DNA of 64,000 bases from Achromobacter xylosoxidans (GTDB taxonomy: Bacteria > Pseudomonadota > Gammaproteobacteria > Burkholderiales > Burkholderiaceae_B): NCBI RefSeq assembly GCF_002192695.1, contig NZ_MTLG01000086.1:62001-126000 (forward strand), in the 5' to 3' direction. The notes beneath the pieces are model-generated. The model saw nothing but the letters and a program-made list of their open reading frames with translations. It searched no databases and was not told where the DNA came from. A program made the position numbers and the translations under genes. Below, piece after piece: positions 16,919-24,796 of this stretch; within the stretch, counting starts at the first letter, position 1; the number at the start of each line of letters is the position of its first letter.

Positions 16919-19207
16919 ATGAGCAAACGACGCGAAGTACCCGGCATCCGGCCCTACGATGGCCCGGCGGGAGGGTGGGGGGCGTTGAAGGCCACGGCCC
17001 AGGCCGTGCGGCAACAGATGGAGGTGGTGGAGGCTCCCGTGGTCTTGCTGCGCACCAACCAGCCCGCGGGCTTCGATTGCCCGGGCTGCGCGTGGCCGGA
17101 CAAGGAACACCGCTCCACCTTCCAGTTCTGTGAGAACGGCGCCAAGGCGGTCACCTGGGAGGCGACCAGCAAGCGCGTGACGCCGGATTTTTTCGCCCAG
17201 CGCACCGTGTCTTCATTGCTGGAACTGTCGGACTACGAACTGGAGGACTTCGGCCGCCTGACGCATCCGATGGCCTACGACGCGGCCACCGACAAGTTCG
17301 TTCCGGTGTCGTGGGACGCCGCGTTCGAGCGCATCGGCGAGGTGCTGCGTAGCCTGGATACGCCCGACCAGGCCGAGTTCTATACCTCGGGGCGGGCTTC
17401 CAACGAGGCGGCCTATCTCTTCCAGCTGTTTGCGCGCGAGTTCGGCACCAACAACTTCCCGGACTGTTCGAACATGTGCCACGAAGCCACCAGCGTGGGC
17501 CTGCCGCAATCCATAGGCATAGGCAAGGGCACCGTATCGCTCGAGGACTTCGACCATGCCGAGCTGATCCTTTCCATCGGCCACAATCCCGGCACCAATC
17601 ACCCGCGCATGATGGGCACGCTGCACGAGCTGGCGCGCCGCAAGGTCCCCATCATCGTCTTCAATCCATTGCGCGAACGCGCCCTGGAGCGCTTCGCCGA
17701 TCCGCAGAGCATCGTGGAAATGGCGACCTTCAGCTCGACCAACATCGCCTCCACCTACTACCAGGTCAGGGCCGGCGGCGACGCGGCCGCGCTCAAGGGC
17801 ATCATGAAGGCGTTGCTGGCGCTCGAAGCCCAGCGCGGCCAGGTCCTGGATCGCGAATTCATCGCGGAGCACACGCTGGGCTTTGACGCGCTTGCCGCGG
17901 ACCTGGAGGCGACCTCCTGGACCGACATCGAAACCGAAAGCGGCCTGCAGCGCGCCGACCTGGAACACGTGGCCGAGGCCTACGCCAAGTCCAACGCCAC
18001 CATCGTCACCTACGGCATGGGGATCACTCAGCACAACACGGGTACGGCCAACGTCAAGCTGATCGCCGACCTGCTGCTCATGCGCGGCAACTTCGGCAAG
18101 CCCGGCGCCGGCATCTGCCCGCTGCGCGGCCACTCCAATGTGCAGGGCAACCGTACGGTCGGCATCACGGAAAAGCCCGCTCCGGAATTCCTGGACAAGC
18201 TGGAGGCGGAGTTCGGCTTCACGCCGCCGCGGTGGCACGGCCACGACGCGGTGCAAGCCATGGAAGCGATGGTCGATGGCACGGCCCGGGCGCTGATCTG
18301 CCTGGGCGGCAACTTCGCCGTGGCCCTGCCCGACCCCGAACTCTGTTTTGCGGCGATGAAGGAACTGACGCTGAGCGTGCACCTGGGCACCAAGCTCAAC
18401 CGCTCGCATCTGCTGGTGAGCCAGGAAACCTTCCTGTTGCCGGTGCTGGGACGCACCGAACTCGACGTCCAGGCCGACGGCCCGCAATCGGTGACCGTGG
18501 AGGACTCGATGTCCATGGTCCATGCCTCGGCCGGCAAGCTCAAGCCGGCATCCGCGGAACTGCGGTCCGAGCCGGCCATCGTCGCCGCCATGGCCCGCGC
18601 GACCTTGCCCCACAGCAAGGTGGATTGGCTGGGGCTGGTGCAAAACTACGATCGCGTCCGGGACCTGATCGAACGCACCATCCCAGGCTTCGACGACTAC
18701 AACGCGCGCATTCGCGTGCCTGGCGGTTTTCGCATGCCCTTGCCGCCGACCGAGCGCAAATGGAACACGCCCACGGGCAAGGCCATGTTCTCGGTGTTTC
18801 CCGGGGTGCGCGAGCGCTACGAACCCTGGCCCGACGAGGTGCTGCGGCTGGTGACCATACGCAGCCACGACCAGTACAACACCACGATCTATGGACTGGA
18901 CGATCGCTACCGCGGCGTCTTCGGCCGCCGCGACGTGCTTTTCATGCATCCGGAGGATCTGGCCGCGCAGGGCCTGGAACACGGCGATCTGGTGGACATT
19001 GAAACCGTCTCGCCGACAAGGACGCTGCGATTGGCAGGCATTACGGCGATTGAATACAACATCGCCCGGGGTTCGGTCGCGGCCTACTACCCCGAGGCCA
19101 ACGTGCTGGTTCCGCTGGACTACATCGACAAGGAATGCGGCACGCCTTCGTACAAATCGATCCCGGTGCGCATCAGAAAGGCCGGGGAGGGGAGCCTGCA
19201 GGCGTAA
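16919..19207 (+). CDS. FdhF/YdeP family molybdopterin oxidoreductase
   Basis: 762 aa. Cys54 and Cys57 lie in FDCPGCAWPD with another Cys at 71 (FCENGAKA), as in YdeP-like proteins. The molybdopterin domain follows: YTSGRASNEAAYLFQLFAREFGTNN, then DCSNMCHEATSVGL and GHNPGTNHPRM, LRGHSNVQGNRT, and a C-terminal nucleotide/MPT-binding domain with RSHDQYNTTIYG. YdeP-type proteins bind bis-MGD and resemble formate dehydrogenase alpha subunits, but their true substrate is unclear; YdeP of E. coli is linked to acid resistance. No FdhD or electron-transfer subunit is present here. Confidence 0.93.
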   Translation: MSKRREVPGIRPYDGPAGGWGALKATAQAVRQQMEVVEAPVVLLRTNQPAGFDCPGCAWPDKEHRSTFQFCENGAKAVTWEATSKRVTPDFFAQRTVSSLLELSDYELEDFGRLTHPMAYDAATDKFVPVSWDAAFERIGEVLRSLDTPDQAEFYTSGRASNEAAYLFQLFAREFGTNNFPDCSNMCHEATSVGLPQSIGIGKGTVSLEDFDHAELILSIGHNPGTNHPRMMGTLHELARRKVPIIVFNPLRERALERFADPQSIVEMATFSSTNIASTYYQVRAGGDAAALKGIMKALLALEAQRGQVLDREFIAEHTLGFDALAADLEATSWTDIETESGLQRADLEHVAEAYAKSNATIVTYGMGITQHNTGTANVKLIADLLLMRGNFGKPGAGICPLRGHSNVQGNRTVGITEKPAPEFLDKLEAEFGFTPPRWHGHDAVQAMEAMVDGTARALICLGGNFAVALPDPELCFAAMKELTLSVHLGTKLNRSHLLVSQETFLLPVLGRTELDVQADGPQSVTVEDSMSMVHASAGKLKPASAELRSEPAIVAAMARATLPHSKVDWLGLVQNYDRVRDLIERTIPGFDDYNARIRVPGGFRMPLPPTERKWNTPTGKAMFSVFPGVRERYEPWPDEVLRLVTIRSHDQYNTTIYGLDDRYRGVFGRRDVLFMHPEDLAAQGLEHGDLVDIETVSPTRTLRLAGITAIEYNIARGSVAAYYPEANVLVPLDYIDKECGTPSYKSIPVRIRKAGEGSLQA

Positions 19208-19213
19208 CGCGTC

Positions 19214-20134
19214 ATGATCATCCGTCCTCCCTCGCGCTCCCCCTGGCTGCTGCTTTTCACCTTGAAGGGTTCCATCGTTTCCGTCATCTGGAAGCGCGTG
19301 GTGGCGATGATGCTGCTGGCCGCCGCCGTGGTGCTGGCGGAGCACCGCCTGCCCTTGAGCGGCGTCGGACTGGGCGCCGTTCCCTTGACGCTGGTCGGCC
19401 TGACCCTGGCCATCTTCCTGGGGTTTCGCAACAGCGTTGCCTACGAGCGGTGGTGGGAGGCGCGCAAGCTTTGGGGCGAGCTGCTCATCGTCATCCGCAA
19501 CCTGACGCGGCAGACGCTGAGCTTCCCCGACGACCTGCCGGCCACCCGCCAGCGCGAACTGGCGCACGGCCTGGTGGCCTACGCCCACGCGTTGCGGCAC
19601 ATGCTCAGGCTGAGCGATCCCAGGGAGGACCTGGAACGATGGCTACCCGCGGATAGCGCGGCCCGCCTCATGCGGGCGGCAAATCCGCCCACCGTCCTGC
19701 TGCGCGATCTGAGCCTGGCCTACGCCCGGCTGAGGCGCGAAGGGAAGCTGGACAGCATACTCCTGGCGGATATCGATGGTCAGATCACGCGGCTTTCATA
19801 CATAGGCGGCGGCTGCGAGCGGATACGCGGCACGCCCATTCCCTTCGCCTACATCCTGCTGCTGCACCGGACCGTCTACGCCTATTGCTTCCTGCTGCCG
19901 TTTTGCCTGGTCGGCAGCATAGGCTGGGTGACGCCGTTCATGGTGGGCGTGCTGTCCTACACGTTCTTCGGGCTGGACGCCCTGGGCGAGCAGATCGAGG
20001 AACCCTTCGACCGCCTGCCCAACAACCTGCCCCTGGACGCCTTGTGCCGCGGCATCGAAATCAACGTGGGCGAGCTGCTGGGCGACACGGACTTGCCGCC
20101 GCCGTTGGCGCCCGAGGATGGAGTGCTGTTGTAG
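19214..20134 (+). CDS. bestrophin-like family membrane protein (UPF0187)
   Basis: 306 aa, ATG 6 bases after the oxidoreductase stop. Family marks: RPPSRSPWLLLFTLKGSI, four hydrophobic helices, the LGFRNSVAYERWWEARKLWGEL signature, and PFAYILLLHRTVYAYCFLLPF, then DALGEQIEEPFDRLPNNLPLDALCRGIE. Bacterial bestrophin homologues form pentameric ion channels in the inner membrane; some conduct cations. The tight spacing places it in the LysR/oxidoreductase operon, an uncommon partnership that suggests ion or pH adjustment linked to the enzyme. Confidence 0.92.
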   Translation: MIIRPPSRSPWLLLFTLKGSIVSVIWKRVVAMMLLAAAVVLAEHRLPLSGVGLGAVPLTLVGLTLAIFLGFRNSVAYERWWEARKLWGELLIVIRNLTRQTLSFPDDLPATRQRELAHGLVAYAHALRHMLRLSDPREDLERWLPADSAARLMRAANPPTVLLRDLSLAYARLRREGKLDSILLADIDGQITRLSYIGGGCERIRGTPIPFAYILLLHRTVYAYCFLLPFCLVGSIGWVTPFMVGVLSYTFFGLDALGEQIEEPFDRLPNNLPLDALCRGIEINVGELLGDTDLPPPLAPEDGVLL

Positions 20135-20157
20135 GCGGTAGGTCGTCAGCGCAGTCC

Positions 20158-21249
20158 TCAGTTGAGCCGGCCGAGGATGTGGGTGCAGTGCGTAAACGGA
20201 TCGTTGGGCGTGCGCCGGTCCTTGGTGAAATAGTCGATGATCATGCCGCCCTGCAGTTCAAAGCTGACGGTGCACTCGTAGGTGTACTGGTAGCTTTGGC
20301 CTGAGCTGCCGGAAGGGGCGCAGCGCGGAGGGGAGTTGGGTCCGTGCGTCAGCTGCATGGACTGTCCCGGCGGGCAGCCGCCGGATCCGGAAGCCTGGGT
20401 CGAACGCGCTTCCTGGCGGTAGTACTGCAGCATGCGGTTGCCGTCCCTGTCGCCGGCGCCGGTGGGCGGGCCCCAGACGCGCAGCAACTCCGCCTCGGGC
20501 TGGCCGATCCAGGCGTCCATCGTGCGCCGCACTTCGGTTCTCTCGCGCGTGCGGCGCGCGTCGGCTCGCGCCAGCGGTTCCTGTGCCTTGGCGATCTGGC
20601 GGCTCGACGCCTTGTCCTGCTCGACCGTCTTGCCGGCAAGAGCGTCGGCCTCCGCCAGCGCCTTCTTGCGGCGCGCGTCCAGATCCTTCATCTCGCGGTC
20701 CAGCTCGGCGTCCGAGCGCGGCTTGCTGACGGGCCGGGTGCCATCGGTCCACATGGTGTTCCAGGCCAGGTCGCCGATCGCCCCGGTGTCCAGCGGCCCC
20801 AGATAAAGCCAGCCGCGCGCTTGGTTGTCGGCCTTGCGCGCCGCGGTCCGCTGGGTGCTGCTCTTGGGACCCATGTCGCAGGCGAAGTCGATCAAGGCCT
20901 GGCCGACGGCGTTCTTGGGCGGATGCGCCGGCTGGTCGGGGGCGGTCGCCAGCTTGCCGCCGCGCGGCGACAGCTGGATCAGCTTTTCCTCCAGCGTCTG
21001 CCGCGCGCAATCGATGATCATGTTGGAGGACACCCAGTCCGGCGCCTTGGCGTTCTCCAGGATCGTCAGTGTTTCGAGCTTGTAGGTCTTCTCCGCCATG
21101 GGCACGGCGTCGAGGTAGGTTTCGTCGACGGTGACGAAGATGCGGCTGGGCTTTTCGCCGCCGGCATAGACCATCCAGCGTTCTCCCGCGAGGGCGGGCG
21201 AGGCAACGACCGTGGCCGCGAGGCCGGCGATGATGAGTAGTCGGTTCAA
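20158..21249 (-). CDS. secreted protein with adhesin-E-like and BamE-like parts
   Basis: 363 aa with a signal peptide (MNRLLIIAGLAATVVASPALA). Residues 22-130 resemble the surface-adhesin E domain: a W-x-V-Y start, a VDETYLD strand, then DCARQTLEEK. Residues about 175-235 are highly charged and helical (AELDREMKDLDARRKKAL and similar), likely a coiled coil. The C-terminal part, WIGQPEAELLRVWGPPTG ... YYRQEAR ... YECTVSFELQGGMI, resembles the small BamE/SmpA-like fold with paired cysteines. No named family is certain. It is convergent with the bestrophin gene and divergent from the autotransporter. Function unknown; periplasmic or surface location is likely. Confidence 0.85.
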   Translation of the reverse strand: MNRLLIIAGLAATVVASPALAGERWMVYAGGEKPSRIFVTVDETYLDAVPMAEKTYKLETLTILENAKAPDWVSSNMIIDCARQTLEEKLIQLSPRGGKLATAPDQPAHPPKNAVGQALIDFACDMGPKSSTQRTAARKADNQARGWLYLGPLDTGAIGDLAWNTMWTDGTRPVSKPRSDAELDREMKDLDARRKKALAEADALAGKTVEQDKASSRQIAKAQEPLARADARRTRERTEVRRTMDAWIGQPEAELLRVWGPPTGAGDRDGNRMLQYYRQEARSTQASGSGGCPPGQSMQLTHGPNSPPRCAPSGSSGQSYQYTYECTVSFELQGGMIIDYFTKDRRTPNDPFTHCTHILGRLN

Positions 21250-21341
21250 GAACGGCTCCTGTCCAGGCGGGCGCGAGAGTCCGTCATATTAATGGAAGCC
21301 GAATGCATTTTCGCGGGCTGGTAGGTAAAACGACTATTAAG

Positions 21342-21396
21342 AAATCCTTGCTGCATGCCGTACCGATGAGGGACTACGTCCACTCAGTAAGGATTT
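21342..21396 (+). promoter_or_regulatory. possible mRNA hairpin covering the autotransporter ribosome-binding site
   Basis: AAATCCTT (21342-21349) is exactly complementary to AAGGATTT (21389-21396), and the latter contains the Shine-Dalgarno AAGGA of the autotransporter gene, whose start is GTG 21400. The 39-base loop is long, so pairing is only a possibility; it could damp translation. Confidence 0.35.
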
Positions 21397-21399
21397 TTC

Positions 21400-24318
21400 G
21401 TGAACACCGCGAATGGCTTGTGCAAGGGTTGGTGGAAACCGGCTGTCTTCGTCCTTTATGCGGCGAACTTCGCCATTCCCGCAAATGCCCAATCGGTCTC
21501 CGGCTCTGGCCAGGTTCTGCCCGGCCCGGTCCAGACGCCGAATTGGACTGTCGGTGGCGATCTGACCGTCGGTGATTCCCTGCCCGGGACTTTGGTCATC
21601 AACGCTGGCGGCTCCGTGATCAATGACTGGGCGTACATAGGGAGCGGCAATGGCTCCGTTGGCGCCCTGACGGTGTCCGGCCGTGACGCCAGCGGCACTG
21701 CGTCCAGCTGGACCAGCCTCGGCCCGGTGCTGATCGGAGCCGATTCGGGCAGCAGCGGCACGCTTTCGATCCTGGACGCAGGCGTGGCGCATAGCGACTC
21801 GGCCAGAATCGGCGTCGACAATGGCAGCGTCGGGAACGTTCTCGTTTCCGGGGCGGGGTCAACCTGGAATATCAACACCATCGGCGCGTTCGAGATCGGC
21901 ACGGGCGGCAAGGGCACGCTGCAGATCGACAACGGCGTCGTGCACAGCGGTCAGGCGATCATCGGCTGGGACGTCGGCGGCGAGGGGGACGTCACGGTAT
22001 CGGGCCCGCAGGCGGTCTGGGACCCGCTGAACAATATATACGTGGGTTTTGAAGGAACCGGCGACTTGCGCGTCCTGGATGGCGCCAGCGTCAGCACCGT
22101 CGGATCGACCGGGCCTGGCGCCGCGGCAGCGGTTTACATCGGGAAGAGCGCGGGCAGCGTCGGTACGGTGACCGTATCGAGCGCGACGGCCGATATTTCG
22201 ACGCTCTCCGCAAGCGACCGCATCGAAATCGGTTCGGATGGCTCGGGCACGCTGACGATAACCAAGGGCGGGGTTGCGGTCGCCGCCCGCAACACGTGGC
22301 TTGCCCCTGCCGGCACCTCCACCGGCACGCTGAACCTGACCGGCGATGCCAGCGGCCGCGGCGTGCTGGAGACCGGCTCGGTCATCAAGGGCGCGGGCGA
22401 CGCCACCTTCAACCTGGACGGCGGCATCCTGCGGGCCAATCGTGACGAAGGTAATTTCCTGAACGGCTTCGACACGCAGGCCATCGGCAGCGGCGGCGCC
22501 TGGTTCGATACGAACGGCCGCGACGTGGGCGTGTCCACCGCGTTCTCGGGGGCGTCGCTTTTCAACAAACTGGGCGCAGGCACGCTGACCTTGGCGGGCA
22601 ACAGCGCGGCGTTCACGGGAAAAACCGAGATTCAGGCCGGAACGCTGCGGGTGGACGGCACCCTGGGCGGTCCGGTGGACGTGCTTGCGGGAGCGCGATT
22701 GAGCGGTACGGGACGCGTGGGCGCGACGGTCAATCGCGGCACGATCGCGCCGGGTCCGCGCAGCGGCTTCGGCTCCCTCACGATTGCCGGCAACTATGCG
22801 GCGCAGGGCGGCAACCTGGAAATCCGCACGCAGCTTGGCGCCGACGACTCGCCGACGGACAAGCTGGTGATCACCGGCGACAGCGCTGGCACGACGCCGG
22901 TCACGGTGAAGAACATGGGGGGCGCTGGCGCGCAGACCCAGCGGGGGATACAAGTCGTGCAGGTCCATGGCCTGTCGGCGGGAAAATTCGATCTGGCTAA
23001 CGGCGACTACGTCATCGGGGGGCGTCCGGCTTTGGTGGCCGGCGCCTATGGCTATGTGCTGCAACAGGATCCGGCCGACGGCGGCTGGTATTTGCGGTCG
23101 TCCTTGACCAATCCAGGCACGACTCCAACCGACCCAGGCACCACTCCGACGGATCCCGGCACGACTCCAACCGACCCTGGCACCACTCCGACCGATCCTG
23201 GCACGACTCCGACGAATCCAGGCACGACTCCGACGAATCCTGGCACGACTCCAACCGATCCAGGCACCACGCCGACCGATCCAGGCACGACTCCGACGAA
23301 TCCGGGCACGGCTCCGACCGATCCAGGCGCTCCCTCGCCCGGCGGGGGTTCGCCGGGCGCCGAACCGCCCTTGCTCTATCAACCCGGCGTGCCGGTCTAT
23401 GAAGCCTATGCCAGTACGCTGCTACACCTGAGCCAGCTGCCCACCCTGCGCCAGCGGGTTGGCAATCGCCTCTATGATCCGGCGGACGCCGGCCGCAATG
23501 GCGTATGGAGCCGCGTGGAGGGCGCGACGGGCCGGCTCGATCCCGCGGCCTCCACCACGGGCGTGCGGCAGGATATCGATAGCTGGAAGGCGCAATTCGG
23601 GGTGGACCGTGTCCTGGCCGGTGCGGAAGAAGGTTCCCGCCTGGTGGGCGGCCTGGCCTTTCAGTACGGCAAGGCAGATACGCGCGTGTCGTCGGTGTAT
23701 GGCAACGGCAAGATCGACACCACCTCCTATGGCCTGACGCCCACACTGACCTGGTATGGCAAGAATGGCCTCTACATCGATGCCCAGGCTCAGGCGACCT
23801 GGTTCGACAGCGACCTCAATTCACGGCTGGCAGGCAAACTGAAGGGGGGCCAGAAGGCCCAGAGCTATGGGCTCGGTATCGAGGCGGGCAAGGCTTTCGG
23901 GGTGGCGGAGGGGTTCGCCCTGATCCCGCAGGCGCAGCTGACATACGTATCGACCCGCTTCGACCGCTTCAACGACAGATTCGGCGCGCGCGTTGAAAGC
24001 GACAAGGGCGACAGCCTGCTGGGCCGTCTTGGTGTTGCGCTGGATTACAAGAGCAATTGGCAAACGGCCGGCGTGAAGCGTGAGTCCAGCGTCTATGGCG
24101 TCGTCAACGTGAAACATGAGTTCCTGGACGGAACGCGTGTACGCGTGGCCGGCACGCAGGTCGCCAGTCGCATGGCTCGAACCTGGGGCAGCGTGGGGGC
24201 GGGCGTGAACTACGGCTGGGGGGAGCGCTATGCGATCTACGGGCAGGTCGACGCCGACGCGGATTTCTCCGGCAGCTACGTCGTCACCGCTACTGCGGGG
24301 TTCAGGATGACTTTCTAA
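21400..24318 (+). CDS. autotransporter (type Va secretion) with passenger strand-loop repeats
   Basis: 972 aa, GTG start after AAGGATTTTTC. Signal peptide through about residue 31 (ANFAIPANAQS). The passenger (about 32-560) has repeats of the form IGSGNGSVGALTVSG, IGADSGSSGTLSI, IGVDNGSVGNVLVSG, IGTGGKGTLQI, typical of autotransporter strand-loop-strand beta-helices, followed by LFNKLGAGTLTLAGNSAAFTG and a pertactin-like GTLGGPVDVLAGARLSG region. A DPGTTPT linker (571-647) precedes the barrel (about 690-972), which ends in FRMTF with a terminal Phe, the usual insertion signal. No RGD or protease triad was seen. Probably a surface adhesin. Confidence 0.93.
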   Translation: MNTANGLCKGWWKPAVFVLYAANFAIPANAQSVSGSGQVLPGPVQTPNWTVGGDLTVGDSLPGTLVINAGGSVINDWAYIGSGNGSVGALTVSGRDASGTASSWTSLGPVLIGADSGSSGTLSILDAGVAHSDSARIGVDNGSVGNVLVSGAGSTWNINTIGAFEIGTGGKGTLQIDNGVVHSGQAIIGWDVGGEGDVTVSGPQAVWDPLNNIYVGFEGTGDLRVLDGASVSTVGSTGPGAAAAVYIGKSAGSVGTVTVSSATADISTLSASDRIEIGSDGSGTLTITKGGVAVAARNTWLAPAGTSTGTLNLTGDASGRGVLETGSVIKGAGDATFNLDGGILRANRDEGNFLNGFDTQAIGSGGAWFDTNGRDVGVSTAFSGASLFNKLGAGTLTLAGNSAAFTGKTEIQAGTLRVDGTLGGPVDVLAGARLSGTGRVGATVNRGTIAPGPRSGFGSLTIAGNYAAQGGNLEIRTQLGADDSPTDKLVITGDSAGTTPVTVKNMGGAGAQTQRGIQVVQVHGLSAGKFDLANGDYVIGGRPALVAGAYGYVLQQDPADGGWYLRSSLTNPGTTPTDPGTTPTDPGTTPTDPGTTPTDPGTTPTNPGTTPTNPGTTPTDPGTTPTDPGTTPTNPGTAPTDPGAPSPGGGSPGAEPPLLYQPGVPVYEAYASTLLHLSQLPTLRQRVGNRLYDPADAGRNGVWSRVEGATGRLDPAASTTGVRQDIDSWKAQFGVDRVLAGAEEGSRLVGGLAFQYGKADTRVSSVYGNGKIDTTSYGLTPTLTWYGKNGLYIDAQAQATWFDSDLNSRLAGKLKGGQKAQSYGLGIEAGKAFGVAEGFALIPQAQLTYVSTRFDRFNDRFGARVESDKGDSLLGRLGVALDYKSNWQTAGVKRESSVYGVVNVKHEFLDGTRVRVAGTQVASRMARTWGSVGAGVNYGWGERYAIYGQVDADADFSGSYVVTATAGFRMTF
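23110..23340 (+). repeat. eleven 21-bp in-frame repeats in the autotransporter gene
   Basis: Eleven heptapeptide units, consensus D/N-P-G-T-T-P-T; the last two are degenerate (NPGTAPT, DPGAPSP). Length changes by whole units keep the frame, so the linker between passenger and barrel can vary in length without loss of function. Confidence 0.95.
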
Positions 24319-24328
24319 GGTGGATGAT

Positions 24329-24359
24329 GGCGCCGGCAGAACCTCCTTCTGCCGGCGCC
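24329..24359. terminator. bidirectional terminator-like hairpin
   Basis: Perfect 13-bp stem (arms begin GGCGCCGGCAGAA and end TTCTGCCGGCGCC) with a 5-base loop, between the convergent ends of the autotransporter gene and the minus-strand operon. No T-run follows on either side. Confidence 0.65.
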
Positions 24360-24382
24360 ACGCCTGTCACGGGGATACGCGG

Positions 24383-24796
24383 TCAACAGCAATCGCAAAG
24401 CAAGACATCGTTGACTACGTTGCGCGGCCGCGACCCCATGCGGCCGAATCCAAAAGCCGCCATCACGTCGTGACAGATCTCCATCGCTTCCCGCTCGTCT
24501 TCAGCGCCGGCGACCCGCGGCCAGGTCACCAGCACGCGCTTGGCTTTCATCTGTTCCACGAACTGAGGCGGCACCGCATCGCTGCCCACCACGGTCACTG
24601 ACTGAATCCGAGCCGGCAGCCCCATTTGCAGCGACGCCAGGTTTGCACCACCGACGATCAGCGCGGCCGTGTCGGGGGGAAGCTCGTCGGCGCGGTTGCA
24701 ATACTCGACGGAAAAGAAGTCGTCCAGCCGCTGGTGGGCGGTGTGCGCCAGCGGCAGCAGGCTGACACAGCGATGACGCTGCAATGAAAGTCGCAT
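24383..24796 (-). CDS. half-length D-2-hydroxyacid dehydrogenase-like protein
   Basis: 137 aa. ATG overlaps the GMC oxidoreductase stop by one base (TGATG), so it is translated with the operon. The reading LPPDTAALIVGG, then LPARIQSVTVVGSDAVPPQFVEQMKAKRVLVTWP and EREAMEICHDVMAAF resembles the N-terminal substrate domain of D-2-hydroxyacid dehydrogenases ('vvgvGtDavdl..a..rgi.Vt.tp') but the NAD-binding Rossmann domain is absent and the protein ends in LLCDCC. It may be a decayed remnant or a small stand-alone domain. The family assignment is tentative. Confidence 0.65.
   Translation of the reverse strand: MRLSLQRHRCVSLLPLAHTAHQRLDDFFSVEYCNRADELPPDTAALIVGGANLASLQMGLPARIQSVTVVGSDAVPPQFVEQMKAKRVLVTWPRVAGAEDEREAMEICHDVMAAFGFGRMGSRPRNVVNDVLLCDCC

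Noticed and set aside
17213-19600. Long open frame of about 795 codons on the minus strand
   Set aside because: Lies opposite the molybdopterin oxidoreductase and bestrophin genes; the product is rich in Gln/Arg/His without any family motif. It is an antisense by-product of high-GC codon usage.
23110-23340. Possible CRISPR-like array
   Set aside because: Units are contiguous 21-bp coding repeats with no unique spacers and lie inside a gene.
21859-23382. Long open frame of about 507 codons on the minus strand, with a repetitive tail
   Set aside because: Antisense of the autotransporter; the tail is only the complement of its 21-bp repeats.
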